Assembly (NCBI GenBank): GCA_025354645.1
Contig: JANXML010000117.1
Coordinates: 1-64,000 of the forward strand
DNA from: Arcicella sp.
GTDB lineage: Bacteria; Bacteroidota; Bacteroidia; Cytophagales; Spirosomataceae
DNA: 64,000 nucleotides
Direction: 5' to 3'
The notes under the pieces were generated by a model that saw nothing but the letters and a program-made list of their open reading frames with translations, did no database searches and was not told where the DNA came from. This document shows, one piece after another, positions 29,415 through 40,523 of this stretch (its first letter is position 1; the number at the start of each line of letters is the position of its first letter). The translations under genes were made by a program, and so were the position numbers.

Positions 29415-30647
29415 ATGCAAACAACATTAATCACAAATGATGCCGTAGTTTTCGGAATACTTCTTGGAATAATTTATCTTACCTTTTATACTTCTTCGCT
29501 ACAAAACCGTTTTTGGCAAAAATTTTATCTTTTTTTTCCCAGTATCTTGATTTGTTATTTTGTGCCAGGATTACTCAATTCTTTCAATATTATTTCGGGT
29601 GAAAATTCTAAATTATATGATGTTGCTTCAAAATATTTATTACCAGCATGCTTGGTATATTTTACGATAAGCATTGATTTTCAAGCACTTAAAAGATTAG
29701 GACCAAAAGCAATTATTGTTTTTCTGGCAGGGTCGTTGGGAGTAATGGTAGGTGGACCAGTAGCTTTGTGGATTGTTAAAAACATTAGTCCCGAAACCGT
29801 TTCGGGCGATACATGGCGTGGATTAGCAACTATTGCTGGAAGTTGGATTGGGGGAAGTGCCAACCAAACGGCTTTAAAAGAAGTATTTAATCCATCGGCT
29901 GAAATATTTTCACAGGCAATTGCGGTGGACGTACTAACGGCTGAACTGTGGTTGGCTTTGTTGCTTTTTGGTGTAAGTAAAGCATCTCAAATTGATACGT
30001 GGATGGGGGCAGATACTTCCGCAGTGGATGAAATTAGAGAAAAAATTGAAAGAGAATATGCTGATAATCAACGCAATCCAAGTTTTAAAGATTTATTGTT
30101 AATACTTTTTATAGGATTTGGAACAACTGCTTTGGCTCACGCTTTTGCAGATATGATTGTTCCTTTTATAAACAATAATTTCCCAAATCTTAAAAAATTT
30201 AGCCTTACTTCCTCCTCCTTTTGGGTAATTTCACTCGTAACATTTTTTGGATTGATTTTATCTCAAACTCGAGCGAGAGAAATTGAAAAGGTAGGGGCTT
30301 CTAAATTTGGGAGCATTTTCTTATTTATTCTTATTGCCACTATCGGAATGAAGATGAATATCATTACCGTTTTTGAAAAACCGCAACTTTTTTTAGTGGG
30401 AATTATATGGATGTTCTTTCATGCTTCTTTCACATTAATTGCAGCCTATTTAACAAAAGCTCCCTATTTTTTCACCGCTGTCGGTTCACAAGCAAATGTG
30501 GGCGGTGCTGCTTCTGCATCCGTTGTGGCGGCGGCTTTTCACCCTTCATTGGCTTCTGTGGGGGTATTATTAGCAATCTTAGGATATGCTTTGGGGACTT
30601 ACTTAGGTTATTTAACGGGTCTGATGATGCAATGGGTAATGATATAA
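29415..30647 (+). CDS. DUF819 family (YjcL-like) membrane protein
   Basis: Multi-TM; IAGSWIGGSANQTALKEVF and VGSQANVGGAASASVVAAAFHPSLASVGVLLAILGYALGTYLG. Start placed at ATG 29415 because the ORF-track start (29340) lies inside a terminator. Confidence 0.85.
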   Translation: MQTTLITNDAVVFGILLGIIYLTFYTSSLQNRFWQKFYLFFPSILICYFVPGLLNSFNIISGENSKLYDVASKYLLPACLVYFTISIDFQALKRLGPKAIIVFLAGSLGVMVGGPVALWIVKNISPETVSGDTWRGLATIAGSWIGGSANQTALKEVFNPSAEIFSQAIAVDVLTAELWLALLLFGVSKASQIDTWMGADTSAVDEIREKIEREYADNQRNPSFKDLLLILFIGFGTTALAHAFADMIVPFINNNFPNLKKFSLTSSSFWVISLVTFFGLILSQTRAREIEKVGASKFGSIFLFILIATIGMKMNIITVFEKPQLFLVGIIWMFFHASFTLIAAYLTKAPYFFTAVGSQANVGGAASASVVAAAFHPSLASVGVLLAILGYALGTYLGYLTGLMMQWVMI

Positions 30648-30658
30648 ATGAATCTATT

Positions 30659-31288
30659 TTATTCAAGTTCTCGTTTTAAACGACTTAATGATTGTGGCGT
30701 AATTCCTAAATAAGAGGCAATTATATTTTGCGGAATCCTTAACGAAAATTCTCCATAATGTTTAATTAACTTTTTATATCGAGTGAGTGCGTCATCATTC
30801 ATCATTGAACGCAAACGTTTTTGAGAAAATATAAAGTTTACATCACTTATTCGTCTCCCAAAAGATTCAATATTATGATATTTTTTATACATCCCAATCA
30901 TATTTTCATATTCAATATACATCACTTCCATATCTTCAACTGCCTCTAAATACTCAATAGCAGGCTTCTGACTTATAAAACTTGCATGATCAGTGAAAAA
31001 TGAATGCTCCGCAAAAATTAAATAGGTCTTTTCTGTTCCATTATCCAAACAGTCATAACTTCTTGCAAAACCTTTTAGACTATAGTATGCTTCGTTACAA
31101 ATCTGTCCTTTCTCTAAAATAACCTCGCCTTTTTTGAATTTTTTATATTTAATAACGCTTATAAAAATGGTAATTTCCTCTGATGTAGGCTCGATTCCAT
31201 ACGATTTAACGTGGTTTACGAAATGTGTGATTTCATTGGTTAATTCCATTTTTATGCGGATTAATGGTTTAGTCTTATACAATTGCAA
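30659..31288 (-). CDS. Crp/Fnr-family transcriptional regulator
   Basis: KKGEVILEKGQICNEAYYSLKGFARSYDCLDNGTEKTYLIF cNMP-like domain; IPQNIIASYLGITPQSLSRLKREL HTH. Confidence 0.9.
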   Translation of the reverse strand: MQLYKTKPLIRIKMELTNEITHFVNHVKSYGIEPTSEEITIFISVIKYKKFKKGEVILEKGQICNEAYYSLKGFARSYDCLDNGTEKTYLIFAEHSFFTDHASFISQKPAIEYLEAVEDMEVMYIEYENMIGMYKKYHNIESFGRRISDVNFIFSQKRLRSMMNDDALTRYKKLIKHYGEFSLRIPQNIIASYLGITPQSLSRLKRELE

Positions 31289-31449
31289 GTCTAATTTTGA
31301 ATATTTTAAATTATAGTCAATTTTACAACTACATAGATTATATATTTCAAAGATAAGGGCGTAATTTTGTGTAAAGAAGTAAAAAAGAAAAAATTATTGT
31401 AGAATTCAGATAGAAAATATCATAACATTTATACCGTTAAATAATTAAA

Positions 31450-33237
31450 GTGAAAAACATTCGTAATTTTTGCATAATTGCACATATTGACCACGGCAAA
31501 AGCACCTTAGCTGACCGTCTTATTGAATTTACTGAGACCGTACAAAAACGTCAGATGCAGGCTCAATTACTTGATGATATGGATTTGGAACGTGAAAGAG
31601 GAATCACCATTAAGTCGCACGCCATTCAAATGAATTATGTTTCTCACGGTGAAAATTATGTATTCAATTTGATTGACACGCCTGGTCACGTCGATTTTTC
31701 TTATGAAGTTTCTCGTTCAATTGCTGCCTGCGAAGGTGCATTATTGATTGTTGATGCGGCACAAGGAATTGAAGCTCAAACTATTTCTAATCTCTTCTTG
31801 GCACTTGGGCATGATTTGGAAATTATTCCAGTATTAAACAAAATTGATCTTCCTGGAGCAATGCCAGAAGAAGTGAAAGATCAAATTGTTGATTTATTAG
31901 GTTGCGATAGAGATTCTATTATTCATGCTTCGGGTAAAGAAGGAATTGGAATTGAGGACATTTTGGAAGCAGTTATTCACAGAATCCCAGCCCCAAAAGG
32001 TGACCCAGCCGCCCCTCTCCAAGCGTTAATCTTTGATTCAGAGTTTAATTCATACCGTGGAATTGAAGTAATATTTAGGGTTTTTAATGGTGAAATAAAA
32101 AAAGGAGATAAAGTAAAATTCGTTGCCACAGGAAAAGAGTATTTTGCGGATGAAATTGGCACTTTGCGTTTTGAAAAAGAACCTAAAATGTCTATTAGTG
32201 CGGGTGATGTGGGGTATTTGATTTCTGGAATTAAGGAAGCAAAAGAGGTGAAAGTTGGCGACACAATTACGCACCGTGACCGTCCATGCAAAGATTTTAT
32301 TGAAGGCTTTTCAGAAGTTAAACCAATGGTTTTTGCAGGAATTTATCCCGTTGAAACAACTGAATTTGAAGATTTGCGTGATGCTATGGGCAAACTTCAA
32401 TTAAACGATGCCTCGTTGGTTTGGGAACCTGAAACCTCAATGGCTTTGGGCTTTGGCTTCCGTTGTGGATTTTTGGGAATGTTGCACATGGAAATTGTTC
32501 AGGAGCGTTTGGAACGTGAATTTAATATGACCGTTATCACAACTGTTCCTTCAGTGAAATTCAAAGTAACCTTAACAGACGGTGAGGAAATTTGGGTTTC
32601 TGCACCCTCTGAATTGCCCGAACCGAATTTAATCAATTTTGTGGAGGAACCAATTATAAAAGCTCAAATCATAACAAAGGCAGATTATGTGGGTGCAATT
32701 ATGAAATTGTGTTTGGATAAACGTGGTGACTTAAAAAATCAAATTTATTTAACCTCCGACCGTGTTGAACTGCAATTTGACCTTCCACTTTCAGAAGTAG
32801 TATTCGATTTCTTTGATAAACTAAAAACGATTTCACGTGGTTACGCTTCCTTAGATTATGAGTATAAAAACTACGAAATTGGTGAAATGGTGAAGTTGGA
32901 TGTGATGTTAAATGGTGAAAAAGTGGATGCTTTGTCTGCAATTGTACACCGTGATAAGGCTTATGAGTGGGGAAAACGCCTTTGTGAAAAACTCCGTGAA
33001 CTGTTACCAAGACAACAATTTGACATCGCCATTCAAGCAGCAATTGGGCAGAAAATTATTGCTCGTGAAACAGTGAAAGCGTTGAGAAAAGATGTTACTG
33101 CAAAATGTTATGGTGGTGATATTTCTCGTAAACGTAAATTATTAGACAAGCAAAAGAAAGGTAAAAAACGAATGAGACAAGTTGGAAATGTAGAGATTCC
33201 GCAGTCGGCATTTATGGCAGTTTTGAAATTAGACTAA
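31450..33237 (+). CDS. lepA: Elongation factor 4 (LepA), GTG start
   Basis: [46 protein letters not shown]-terminal [43 protein letters not shown]; start codon GTG at 31450. Confidence 0.99.
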   Translation: MKNIRNFCIIAHIDHGKSTLADRLIEFTETVQKRQMQAQLLDDMDLERERGITIKSHAIQMNYVSHGENYVFNLIDTPGHVDFSYEVSRSIAACEGALLIVDAAQGIEAQTISNLFLALGHDLEIIPVLNKIDLPGAMPEEVKDQIVDLLGCDRDSIIHASGKEGIGIEDILEAVIHRIPAPKGDPAAPLQALIFDSEFNSYRGIEVIFRVFNGEIKKGDKVKFVATGKEYFADEIGTLRFEKEPKMSISAGDVGYLISGIKEAKEVKVGDTITHRDRPCKDFIEGFSEVKPMVFAGIYPVETTEFEDLRDAMGKLQLNDASLVWEPETSMALGFGFRCGFLGMLHMEIVQERLEREFNMTVITTVPSVKFKVTLTDGEEIWVSAPSELPEPNLINFVEEPIIKAQIITKADYVGAIMKLCLDKRGDLKNQIYLTSDRVELQFDLPLSEVVFDFFDKLKTISRGYASLDYEYKNYEIGEMVKLDVMLNGEKVDALSAIVHRDKAYEWGKRLCEKLRELLPRQQFDIAIQAAIGQKIIARETVKALRKDVTAKCYGGDISRKRKLLDKQKKGKKRMRQVGNVEIPQSAFMAVLKLD

Positions 33238-33247
33238 AATTATAAAT

Positions 33248-33269
33248 CCTCTGAAACAAAATTCAGAGG
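33248..33269 (+). terminator. Terminator-like hairpin after lepA
   Basis: CCTCTGAA-acaaaa-TTCAGAGG. Confidence 0.55.
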
Positions 33270-33286
33270 CTTTATCTTTAAAAATC

Positions 33287-33631
33287 ATGATACAATTTAA
33301 TAAAACCTTAATTGAGGACGATGAAATTCCATGGGAATTAGTGAATACCAAAATCAAACGCAAAATCATGTCTTATAATGAAGACTTGATGTTGGTGAAA
33401 GTGGCTTTTGAAAAAGGTGGAATTGGAGCCACTCACAAACATCCACATCTACAAATTAGTTATATTGCCTCAGGAGTTTTTGAAATTACAGTTGATGGCG
33501 AAATGAAAACTTTGAAGGAAGGTGATGTGTATTTTATTCCATCTGATATTTTTCACGGGGCGGTTTGTTTAGAAGATGGGATTTTAATTGATGTTTTTAA
33601 TCCAATGCGGGAGGATTTCATAAAACCATGA
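33287..33631 (+). CDS. Cupin domain protein
   Basis: KGGIGATHKHPHLQISYIASGVFEITVDGEMKTLKEGDVYFIPSDIFHGAVCLEDGILIDVFNP. Confidence 0.9.
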   Translation: MIQFNKTLIEDDEIPWELVNTKIKRKIMSYNEDLMLVKVAFEKGGIGATHKHPHLQISYIASGVFEITVDGEMKTLKEGDVYFIPSDIFHGAVCLEDGILIDVFNPMREDFIKP

Positions 33632-33709
33632 GTTATTAATTCTTAGGTTGTAAGAAAAAAATTAATACCTGATTTTTTATAATTTGATTTTAAAAACTTA
33701 TGACCTTTT

Positions 33710-35194
33710 TCACAATTCTACCATTAAGATAATTAATTTTTCCAACTCACGAGTTGCTGAACCTAAGTCGGAATTATATTTATTCAACATCATTGAAAAG
33801 CACATCATTTCCCCATTTTTGGCTGTAAAATATCCTGCATAAGCTCTCACACCATCAATTGAGCCACTTTTTGCTCTAACATTTCCAATAGCTTTGGATT
33901 TTTTTCCTAAATTTGAAACCGTTCCAGAAACTCCAACGATGGGAATCGATTCATAAAAAGCCACAAAGGACTTCTCTAAATACATGGCTTTCAACACATC
34001 GGTCATGTTATTGGGTGTGATTGCGTTTGCAGGGGAAAGACCACTGCCGTCTTTCATTTTCAAACCTTCTAATTTCACATTTTTGGTTTGCCAAATTTGC
34101 TTCAATCCCTTAATTGCCTCTTCTGTCGAACTTCCTAAATTCATTAAAACCGAAGGCGTTTTCAAAAATGTCTCAGCGTAAAGATTAATACTATGAAAAT
34201 TGCACTCACGAACCAAATCTCGCAATGTTGGTGAACTTATTGTATCAATTTGAGTAATTTGAAGCGGTTTCTGATAGTAAATATTTTTCTTGTTTGCCTC
34301 TAAATATGACAATGGAGATTCTAAAACCGATATGCTATTTTCAAATAATTTCTTTTGCAAAAAATACGCAGAAAACAAAGCAGGGTCTGGAATTGAGCCT
34401 TTTACTGAGAAATCATTCCCCGCAGGAACAAACCCTTGCATAATTAAAACATCTTGATAAGGCGTTGAATAAATATTTACTTGGTCCCCTGTTCCTGCTT
34501 TGTCTGTTAAAATTCGGTTGATTTTTTGATAATATGGTAAATCAGGAGAAGTCTTTAGTATCTGTGCTGATTCCATGTAATTAGCAGGTTTGAAAGTGAC
34601 CCAATACAAATTTTCATTCATATTTAAACCATAAGAACCTGCACCATAATAATTTCCCGTATCGCCCCAAATCCAAGTATCAGGGATGACGTTTTCCTCA
34701 AAAAAACTGCCATCACCAAATATTCTTCCTCGTATTTCTTTAATTCCTAATTCTTTGATTTTTTTTGCCCAACGGTCAATTAATTGTTTGTAATCTGGTT
34801 GTGATTTGAACCTCCAGCTTCCCAGAGATGGGTCACCAGAGCCTCTAATAATAATATTTCCAATGAGAACAGAATCTTTAATTTGACCACTATATTCTAA
34901 AATTGTAGAGTATTTAAAATCTTCACCCAAAGCCATCAATGCAGTTGCTGAGGAAATCAACTTCATTGTTGAGGCAGGATGAAGGCTTTTCTTGACATTA
35001 TATTCAACAATATTTTTGTCAGAATTTACAGATTTTATGCTAATTCCCAAAAAGCCATTTTCAAGAAAGGGTGAATTCACCAACGAATCAATTTTTCTTA
35101 GCATTATCTCTTGTGGAGATAATACTTTCACTGAATCAATTGATTGCGATTGAAAAGCAAGGAATTTGAATAGCGTAATTATTAATAATTTCAT
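33710..35194 (-). CDS. dacB: D-alanyl-D-alanine carboxypeptidase/endopeptidase (PBP4, peptidase S13)
   Basis: KKSLHPASTMKLISSATALMALGEDFKYST (SxxK), IRGSGDPSLGS, MKDGSGLSPANAITPNNM, RAKSGSIDGVRAYAGY. Confidence 0.9.
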   Translation of the reverse strand: MKLLIITLFKFLAFQSQSIDSVKVLSPQEIMLRKIDSLVNSPFLENGFLGISIKSVNSDKNIVEYNVKKSLHPASTMKLISSATALMALGEDFKYSTILEYSGQIKDSVLIGNIIIRGSGDPSLGSWRFKSQPDYKQLIDRWAKKIKELGIKEIRGRIFGDGSFFEENVIPDTWIWGDTGNYYGAGSYGLNMNENLYWVTFKPANYMESAQILKTSPDLPYYQKINRILTDKAGTGDQVNIYSTPYQDVLIMQGFVPAGNDFSVKGSIPDPALFSAYFLQKKLFENSISVLESPLSYLEANKKNIYYQKPLQITQIDTISSPTLRDLVRECNFHSINLYAETFLKTPSVLMNLGSSTEEAIKGLKQIWQTKNVKLEGLKMKDGSGLSPANAITPNNMTDVLKAMYLEKSFVAFYESIPIVGVSGTVSNLGKKSKAIGNVRAKSGSIDGVRAYAGYFTAKNGEMMCFSMMLNKYNSDLGSATRELEKLIILMVEL

Positions 35195-35260
35195 TTCTTG
35201 TTTTTTCAGTAAAGTCACGAATAAACTAATCGTATTTAAAAAATTCGTGGCGAAATAATT

Positions 35261-37147
35261 TTATTTCAACACCTCAACCGTTATCCTACTATCACCATAA
35301 ATACGTTGAGTTGCCTTTATAAAATCAGACTCATTAGCCTTGTAAATATTTTCCACGTATTTCTGCGGATTAATGTCGAACAAAGGAAATGCAGTTGATT
35401 GTATTTGAATCATGATTTTATGCCCTTTTTTGAAAGTATGCAATACATCTTGTAATCGAAAATTAACATCCGTTTTTTGATTAACTTTTAAAGGTTTGGG
35501 ATTCACAAAAGATTCCCTAAATCGTGATCGCATCACTTCACTACGCACCATTTGCTGATAACCGCCCAAGGTAATGTGTTTTGGCGTGTACGGACTATTA
35601 GGTTCATCACCTGGATATACATCAATCAATTTCACGAAGAAATCAGCATCTGTTCCTGTGCTGGAAATTTTTAGATTTACTTTAATTTCACCTCCCAAAG
35701 TCATTTCCTCAGATAAAATATCTGTTTCAAAAACTAAAACATCGCTTCTTCTGCCCGCAAAACGTTGGTCTTCGCTCATATATCGTCGGGGAGAAAATCC
35801 TAAAATTGCTTTTGGGTCTTCAGTATAGGGAACTGGTTTTGCAGGGTCTGATACGTATTCTGCAAAGCCATTTGCCACAGTTCCCAAATTGATTTTTCCA
35901 GTTGGGTTCAAATAAAAATCGACCTTTTGAGCAGTTTTAGAAGGATATTCTGAAAATTCACGCCATTCTTTTTTCCCAGTGTCGAACAAGAATGCTTCGG
36001 GCAAACCTGATTTCATATCACCATATCCTTTCAGAAAATGTTTGAAAAATTTCAATTCTATATTTTTCTGAAAATAGGTTGAAATACTATCCCCAAAATA
36101 AATATTAGAATGAAAATGGTGTCCTTGTTCTTTTGCCCAATCGCCGTGTCCGAACGGTCCCATCACAATTGTATTGTAGTTATTTGAATTATTTTTTTCA
36201 ATATTTTTATAAACCGCCAAAGGTCCTGTTATGTCCTCAGCATCAAACCATCCACCAACTGTCATAATGGCTGGAATATTTTTTATATTTTTCAAATGAG
36301 GAATGATACTTCGCTTTTGCCAAAATTCATCATAATTTGGATGATCAATATGTTCTTTCCAAAAGAAATTATCAGCATAAATTTTCGTAAAATTCTTCAA
36401 AGGTGTCATCGTTTTATACCACTCGAAACCATCCAAAGTATTGATTTTGGGGTATTTATCATCATACCATGAATCAGTCATAGGTTTTGGATGTTGGACG
36501 CCAAACACAGGAAATGTCAATCCGTAACCAATGGTAAAAGCTCCGTTATGGTGAAAATCCTCAAAGAAAAAATCTGAAACGGGTGCTTGCGGCGAAGAGG
36601 CTTTCAAAGCAGGATGCCCGCACAACGCACCTGCAACCGTATAAAATCCTGGATATGAAATACCATATTGCCCAACTTTACCATTGTTATTGGGAAGATT
36701 TTTTACCAACCAATCAATCGTATCGTAGGTATCAGATGACTCATCAATGTCTGTTGGTTTGGTTTTATTGGGAATCTGAGGAGTCATATTTGTCCAAACA
36801 CCTTCCGACATCCATCGACCCCGAACATCTTGATCTACAAAAATAAACTTCTCACGCATCATATATCGAGAATTATACAACATTCTTGGGTATTCATCTT
36901 TACCATAAGGTGAAACATCATAACAAGTACGTTGCATAACAATTGGGTATTGATTTGTCGAGGAAGCATCTTTTGGCGTATAGACATTGGCAAATAATTT
37001 CACCCCATCTCGCATCGCAATTTGCACTTGACTTTTGGTATAATTTTCACGAATAAAAGCGGAGTCTTGTTGAGCAACAGACATTGTTTGTGCGTTAATC
37101 GTCCACGATAAAAGTGTTATTAATAGTAAAATAGCTATTCTGTTCAT
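35261..37147 (-). CDS. CocE/NonD family (X-Pro dipeptidyl-peptidase S15-like) hydrolase
   Basis: VQIAMRDGVKLFANVYTPKDA, VDQDVRGRWMSEG, GKVGQYGISYPGFYTVAGALCGHPALKASSPQAPVSDFF; start moved to internal Met (signal peptide). Confidence 0.92.
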   Translation of the reverse strand: MNRIAILLLITLLSWTINAQTMSVAQQDSAFIRENYTKSQVQIAMRDGVKLFANVYTPKDASSTNQYPIVMQRTCYDVSPYGKDEYPRMLYNSRYMMREKFIFVDQDVRGRWMSEGVWTNMTPQIPNKTKPTDIDESSDTYDTIDWLVKNLPNNNGKVGQYGISYPGFYTVAGALCGHPALKASSPQAPVSDFFFEDFHHNGAFTIGYGLTFPVFGVQHPKPMTDSWYDDKYPKINTLDGFEWYKTMTPLKNFTKIYADNFFWKEHIDHPNYDEFWQKRSIIPHLKNIKNIPAIMTVGGWFDAEDITGPLAVYKNIEKNNSNNYNTIVMGPFGHGDWAKEQGHHFHSNIYFGDSISTYFQKNIELKFFKHFLKGYGDMKSGLPEAFLFDTGKKEWREFSEYPSKTAQKVDFYLNPTGKINLGTVANGFAEYVSDPAKPVPYTEDPKAILGFSPRRYMSEDQRFAGRRSDVLVFETDILSEEMTLGGEIKVNLKISSTGTDADFFVKLIDVYPGDEPNSPYTPKHITLGGYQQMVRSEVMRSRFRESFVNPKPLKVNQKTDVNFRLQDVLHTFKKGHKIMIQIQSTAFPLFDINPQKYVENIYKANESDFIKATQRIYGDSRITVEVLK

Positions 37148-37410
37148 GTTGTGTTGATTTGGTTGGTAAACTACAAAGATATCACGTCTGTAATGTTTAC
37201 CAAACAAAATATACGAAACATTGTTGAATACAAACCATTAGGGAGTTGACAACAAATTAAGAAAGAAATACTGTTTGTTATTTTATGTGCCACCGCAAAA
37301 TAATATTTGGTTTTAAATTTTGTTTTTTGAAATAATTCATTCCAAAACATTTTCACAATTTGTAAATGAATACTGAGATAAATTATTGAAAATTTAACAA
37401 TATGATAATT

Positions 37411-37442
37411 TTTGGGTAAAATAGAAATAACAATTACCTTTG
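37411..37442 (+). promoter_or_regulatory. Putative Bacteroidota sigma-A promoter
   Basis: TTTG (37411-37414) - 20 bp - TACCTTTG (37435-37442), matching the TTTG/TANNTTTG pattern, 40 bp upstream of ATG 37482. Confidence 0.4.
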
Positions 37443-37481
37443 TGATAAGACTATATTGTCGCTCGACGTAAGAAAACCACA

Positions 37482-38255
37482 ATGTCAAAACTTGCTGCTA
37501 ATGATAAATTTTTGGATTTATCAGATTACGGAAGACCCTTTGCAACGGTCTTTGCCAACCAATTAAAAGACACTCGTTTCACACCAATTCATGTAACTTT
37601 ATTATTTGGAATTTCTGGAATAATCGCCATTTATTGCATTCTCAACGAACATTACCTTCTCGCAAGTGTTTTTCTAATCCTTAAATCAATCATTGATGCC
37701 GCTGATGGAGAGTTGGCAAGAATTAAAAATACACCTTCTTATACGGGTAGGTATTTGGATAGCGTTTTTGATATTATCCTAAATTTCGCCTTTTTAATGA
37801 CGATTTGTTACGTTTCAAAAACCACAATATGGTTCACTATCTTAGCTTTTATTGGCATTCAATTACAAGGAACTTTATACAATTATTATTATGTAATTCT
37901 GAGAAATAAATCCGTAGGGGGTGATACAACGAGTAAGATTTTTGAATACAAAACGCCAAAGGCTTTCCCCCAAGAGAGCCAAGTTTCAGTGGATATACTT
38001 TTTAAAATGTATAACTTTTTTTACGGAACATTTGACCGAACAATTCACTTATTGGATCGTGAGGCATACAAAGCAAAAACCTTCCCTAATTGGTTTATGA
38101 CCATGCTTTCGATTTATGGATTGGGTTTTCAATTACTCATTATAGCCATCATGTTACCCCTTCATTTGATTGATTATATTGTGCCTTTTTTCATAATTTA
38201 CACGACTTTTATGTTTATAATTATTGGCATTAGAAGAGTATTTTTAAAGTCTTAA
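37482..38255 (+). CDS. CDP-alcohol phosphatidyltransferase family membrane protein
   Basis: LILKSIIDAADGELARIKNTPSYTGRYLDSVFDIILN (CDP-alcohol PTase DG..AR...G..LD..xD motif). Confidence 0.88.
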   Translation: MSKLAANDKFLDLSDYGRPFATVFANQLKDTRFTPIHVTLLFGISGIIAIYCILNEHYLLASVFLILKSIIDAADGELARIKNTPSYTGRYLDSVFDIILNFAFLMTICYVSKTTIWFTILAFIGIQLQGTLYNYYYVILRNKSVGGDTTSKIFEYKTPKAFPQESQVSVDILFKMYNFFYGTFDRTIHLLDREAYKAKTFPNWFMTMLSIYGLGFQLLIIAIMLPLHLIDYIVPFFIIYTTFMFIIIGIRRVFLKS

Positions 38256-38341
38256 TTTATGAGGTTTAGTATTTCTAATAAAAAATAACAAAACTATAAA
38301 TTCCTTCGTAAATTCACATTCCACTCAATAAAAACGCATCA

Positions 38342-39790
38342 ATGGCTGAATCAAATCCTCAAGAACTTAAAAAAGAATTATCTCTTACAGATGCCTCCAT
38401 GATTGTGATTGGGTCTATGATTGGTTCTGGAATTTTTATCGTTTCTGCCGACGTTACCCGCAATTTAGGCTCACCTGGTTATTTGTTACTGACTTGGATA
38501 ATTACAGGCATAATCACCTTAATATCAGCACTTTCCTACGGCGAACTCGCTGGCATGATGCCCAAAGCGGGAGGTCAATACGTGTATCTTCGTGAGGCAT
38601 ATAATCCCTTGGTCGGATTTTTGTTTGGTTGGACAACCTTTTTAGTAATCGAAACGGGTACTATTGCTGCGGTTGCAGTAGCTTTTGCCAAATATACGGG
38701 TGTACTTTTACCCGATTACATTGGAACTGAACACAGTTTTCTAATTTTCAATACCCAACAACTCTTAGCAATTGCCTTGATTCTTTTGCTAACTTTCATT
38801 AATATTCAAGGGGTTAAAAATGCCAAATTAGTACAATTAATCTTTACCACAACCAAAATTGGAGCATTACTAAGTTTAGCGGTTTTAGGAATTTATGTAG
38901 GACTAACCTCTGGAAAAGGCATGTGGGAAATCAATAATTTAGATTTTTGGAGTCCTGTAAAGATAGTTTGGGAAAAAGGAAAAATCATTGACTATAAATA
39001 TCTTTCAGGACTTGGCTTATGGTCTGCCATGGGTTTAGCCTTGATTGGTCCATTATTTTCATCCTCCGCATGGAACAACGTGACCTACACGGCGGGTGAG
39101 ATGAAAAATCCTAAAAAAGACATTCCTTTAAGTCTTTTGTACGGTACTTTAACGGTAAGTTTTCTGTACATTTTAGCCAATATTGCTTACTTAACTTTAC
39201 TTCCCGTTCAAGGGCAACCAAATGCAACGGACACCATTGGAAGAGGTATTATGTTCGCCACCAACGACCGTGTGGGAACAGCAGCCGCTGAAATGATTTT
39301 TGGCAATCCTGCCGCTATCATCATGGCGATTTTTATTATGATTTCCACCTTTGGGTGCAATAATGGCATTATTTTGTCGGGTGCGAGAGTTTATTATGCG
39401 ATGGCGAAAGATAATCTTTTCTTCAAAAAAGCGGGTGAATTAAACGCAAAAGGTGTTCCAGCTACTTCTCTAATTATGCAATGTTTTTGGGCTTGTTTAT
39501 TGTGCTTGACAGGAACTTACAGTGATTTATTAGATTATACCGTTTTTGCTATTTTGGTATTTTATATCCTTACAATTTTTGGCGTATTTATCCTCCGCAA
39601 GAAACAACCCAATACCCCAAGACCATACAAAGCATTTGGTTATCCAATTATTCCAGCAATTTACTTGTTTTTTGCCGTTGCACTTTGCGTTAATTTGTTG
39701 ATTTACAAGCCCGTACCTTCATGGATTGGTGTTGGAATTGTGGCTTTGGGCGTACCTGTATTTTATCTTTGGAAGCGGAAGGAGGTTTGA
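38342..39790 (+). CDS. APC-family amino acid permease
   Basis: LSLTDASMIVIGSMIGSGIFIVSADVTRNLGSPGYLLLTWIITGIITLISALSYGELAGMMPKAGGQYVYLREAY. Confidence 0.92.
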   Translation: MAESNPQELKKELSLTDASMIVIGSMIGSGIFIVSADVTRNLGSPGYLLLTWIITGIITLISALSYGELAGMMPKAGGQYVYLREAYNPLVGFLFGWTTFLVIETGTIAAVAVAFAKYTGVLLPDYIGTEHSFLIFNTQQLLAIALILLLTFINIQGVKNAKLVQLIFTTTKIGALLSLAVLGIYVGLTSGKGMWEINNLDFWSPVKIVWEKGKIIDYKYLSGLGLWSAMGLALIGPLFSSSAWNNVTYTAGEMKNPKKDIPLSLLYGTLTVSFLYILANIAYLTLLPVQGQPNATDTIGRGIMFATNDRVGTAAAEMIFGNPAAIIMAIFIMISTFGCNNGIILSGARVYYAMAKDNLFFKKAGELNAKGVPATSLIMQCFWACLLCLTGTYSDLLDYTVFAILVFYILTIFGVFILRKKQPNTPRPYKAFGYPIIPAIYLFFAVALCVNLLIYKPVPSWIGVGIVALGVPVFYLWKRKEV

Positions 39791-39905
39791 GATTAGACAA
39801 TATACTTAAAAGATTTCAAGATTTACACAGATTTTTATTCATTTTTTTTTAGTGAGTATAAGCTGTTAAGTTCATGGTCTTATGCACGTTAGTAAACCTC
39901 TTGCT

Positions 39906-40406
39906 TCAACTTTTAAAAAATCGTTTCAAAAAATTATCTTCTCTAAATCTCCATAGATTTTCGTAAATCCAAAAAAAGAGTGAACAAACCAAAAAAGTTG
40001 GAATTGCATAATATCCAAACCATCTTTCAATAGTATCGTGAAAAATAAAAATAATGTAAAGAGAAGGCGTAATAATTTTCCAAGAATCAGGTGAAACAAT
40101 TTCAATGTAAGATTCATAATCATCCAAAACCTTGATATATAAACTATTCAATTTTTGGATATACTCTTTAAATTCTTGCTCATCAATCTTAATATAATAT
40201 ATTTCGTGAGCTGGCATAAGTTTAAATATCCTCTCAATATCATCAATAATTTCATCAGGAATCGTCTGAAAATAGCTTGCTCGTTCCAAAATCTCAAGCG
40301 ATTTTTTCACTCGAGAGAATTTATATTCTCTTTGTTGCCTTTGCATATAGCCTACTTTCCTGTTACTCAACTCATTAAGGTATTTTTCAATTTGATTTCG
40401 AGCCAT
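39906..40406 (-). CDS. Hypothetical protein, helical N-terminus with C-terminal TM segments
   Basis: ORF with plausible start MARNQIEKYLNELSNRKVGYMQRQQREYKFSRVKKSL; C-terminal hydrophobic segments; no family recognised. Confidence 0.6.
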   Translation of the reverse strand: MARNQIEKYLNELSNRKVGYMQRQQREYKFSRVKKSLEILERASYFQTIPDEIIDDIERIFKLMPAHEIYYIKIDEQEFKEYIQKLNSLYIKVLDDYESYIEIVSPDSWKIITPSLYIIFIFHDTIERWFGYYAIPTFLVCSLFFWIYENLWRFREDNFLKRFFKS

Positions 40407-40523
40407 TTTTTTATTTTTAAAGTATATTTTCAAAAGTAAATAACAATTTTGGTTAATGAAAATCAAGAAACTATTTCAGAAAAGTTTAGGTTGAATATGT
40501 AAACAAATAAAATCTAAACTATC

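Noticed and set aside
32699-33043. 114-aa minus-strand ORF (and 31977..32291) inside lepA
   Set aside because: Antisense shadow ORFs of a highly conserved gene.
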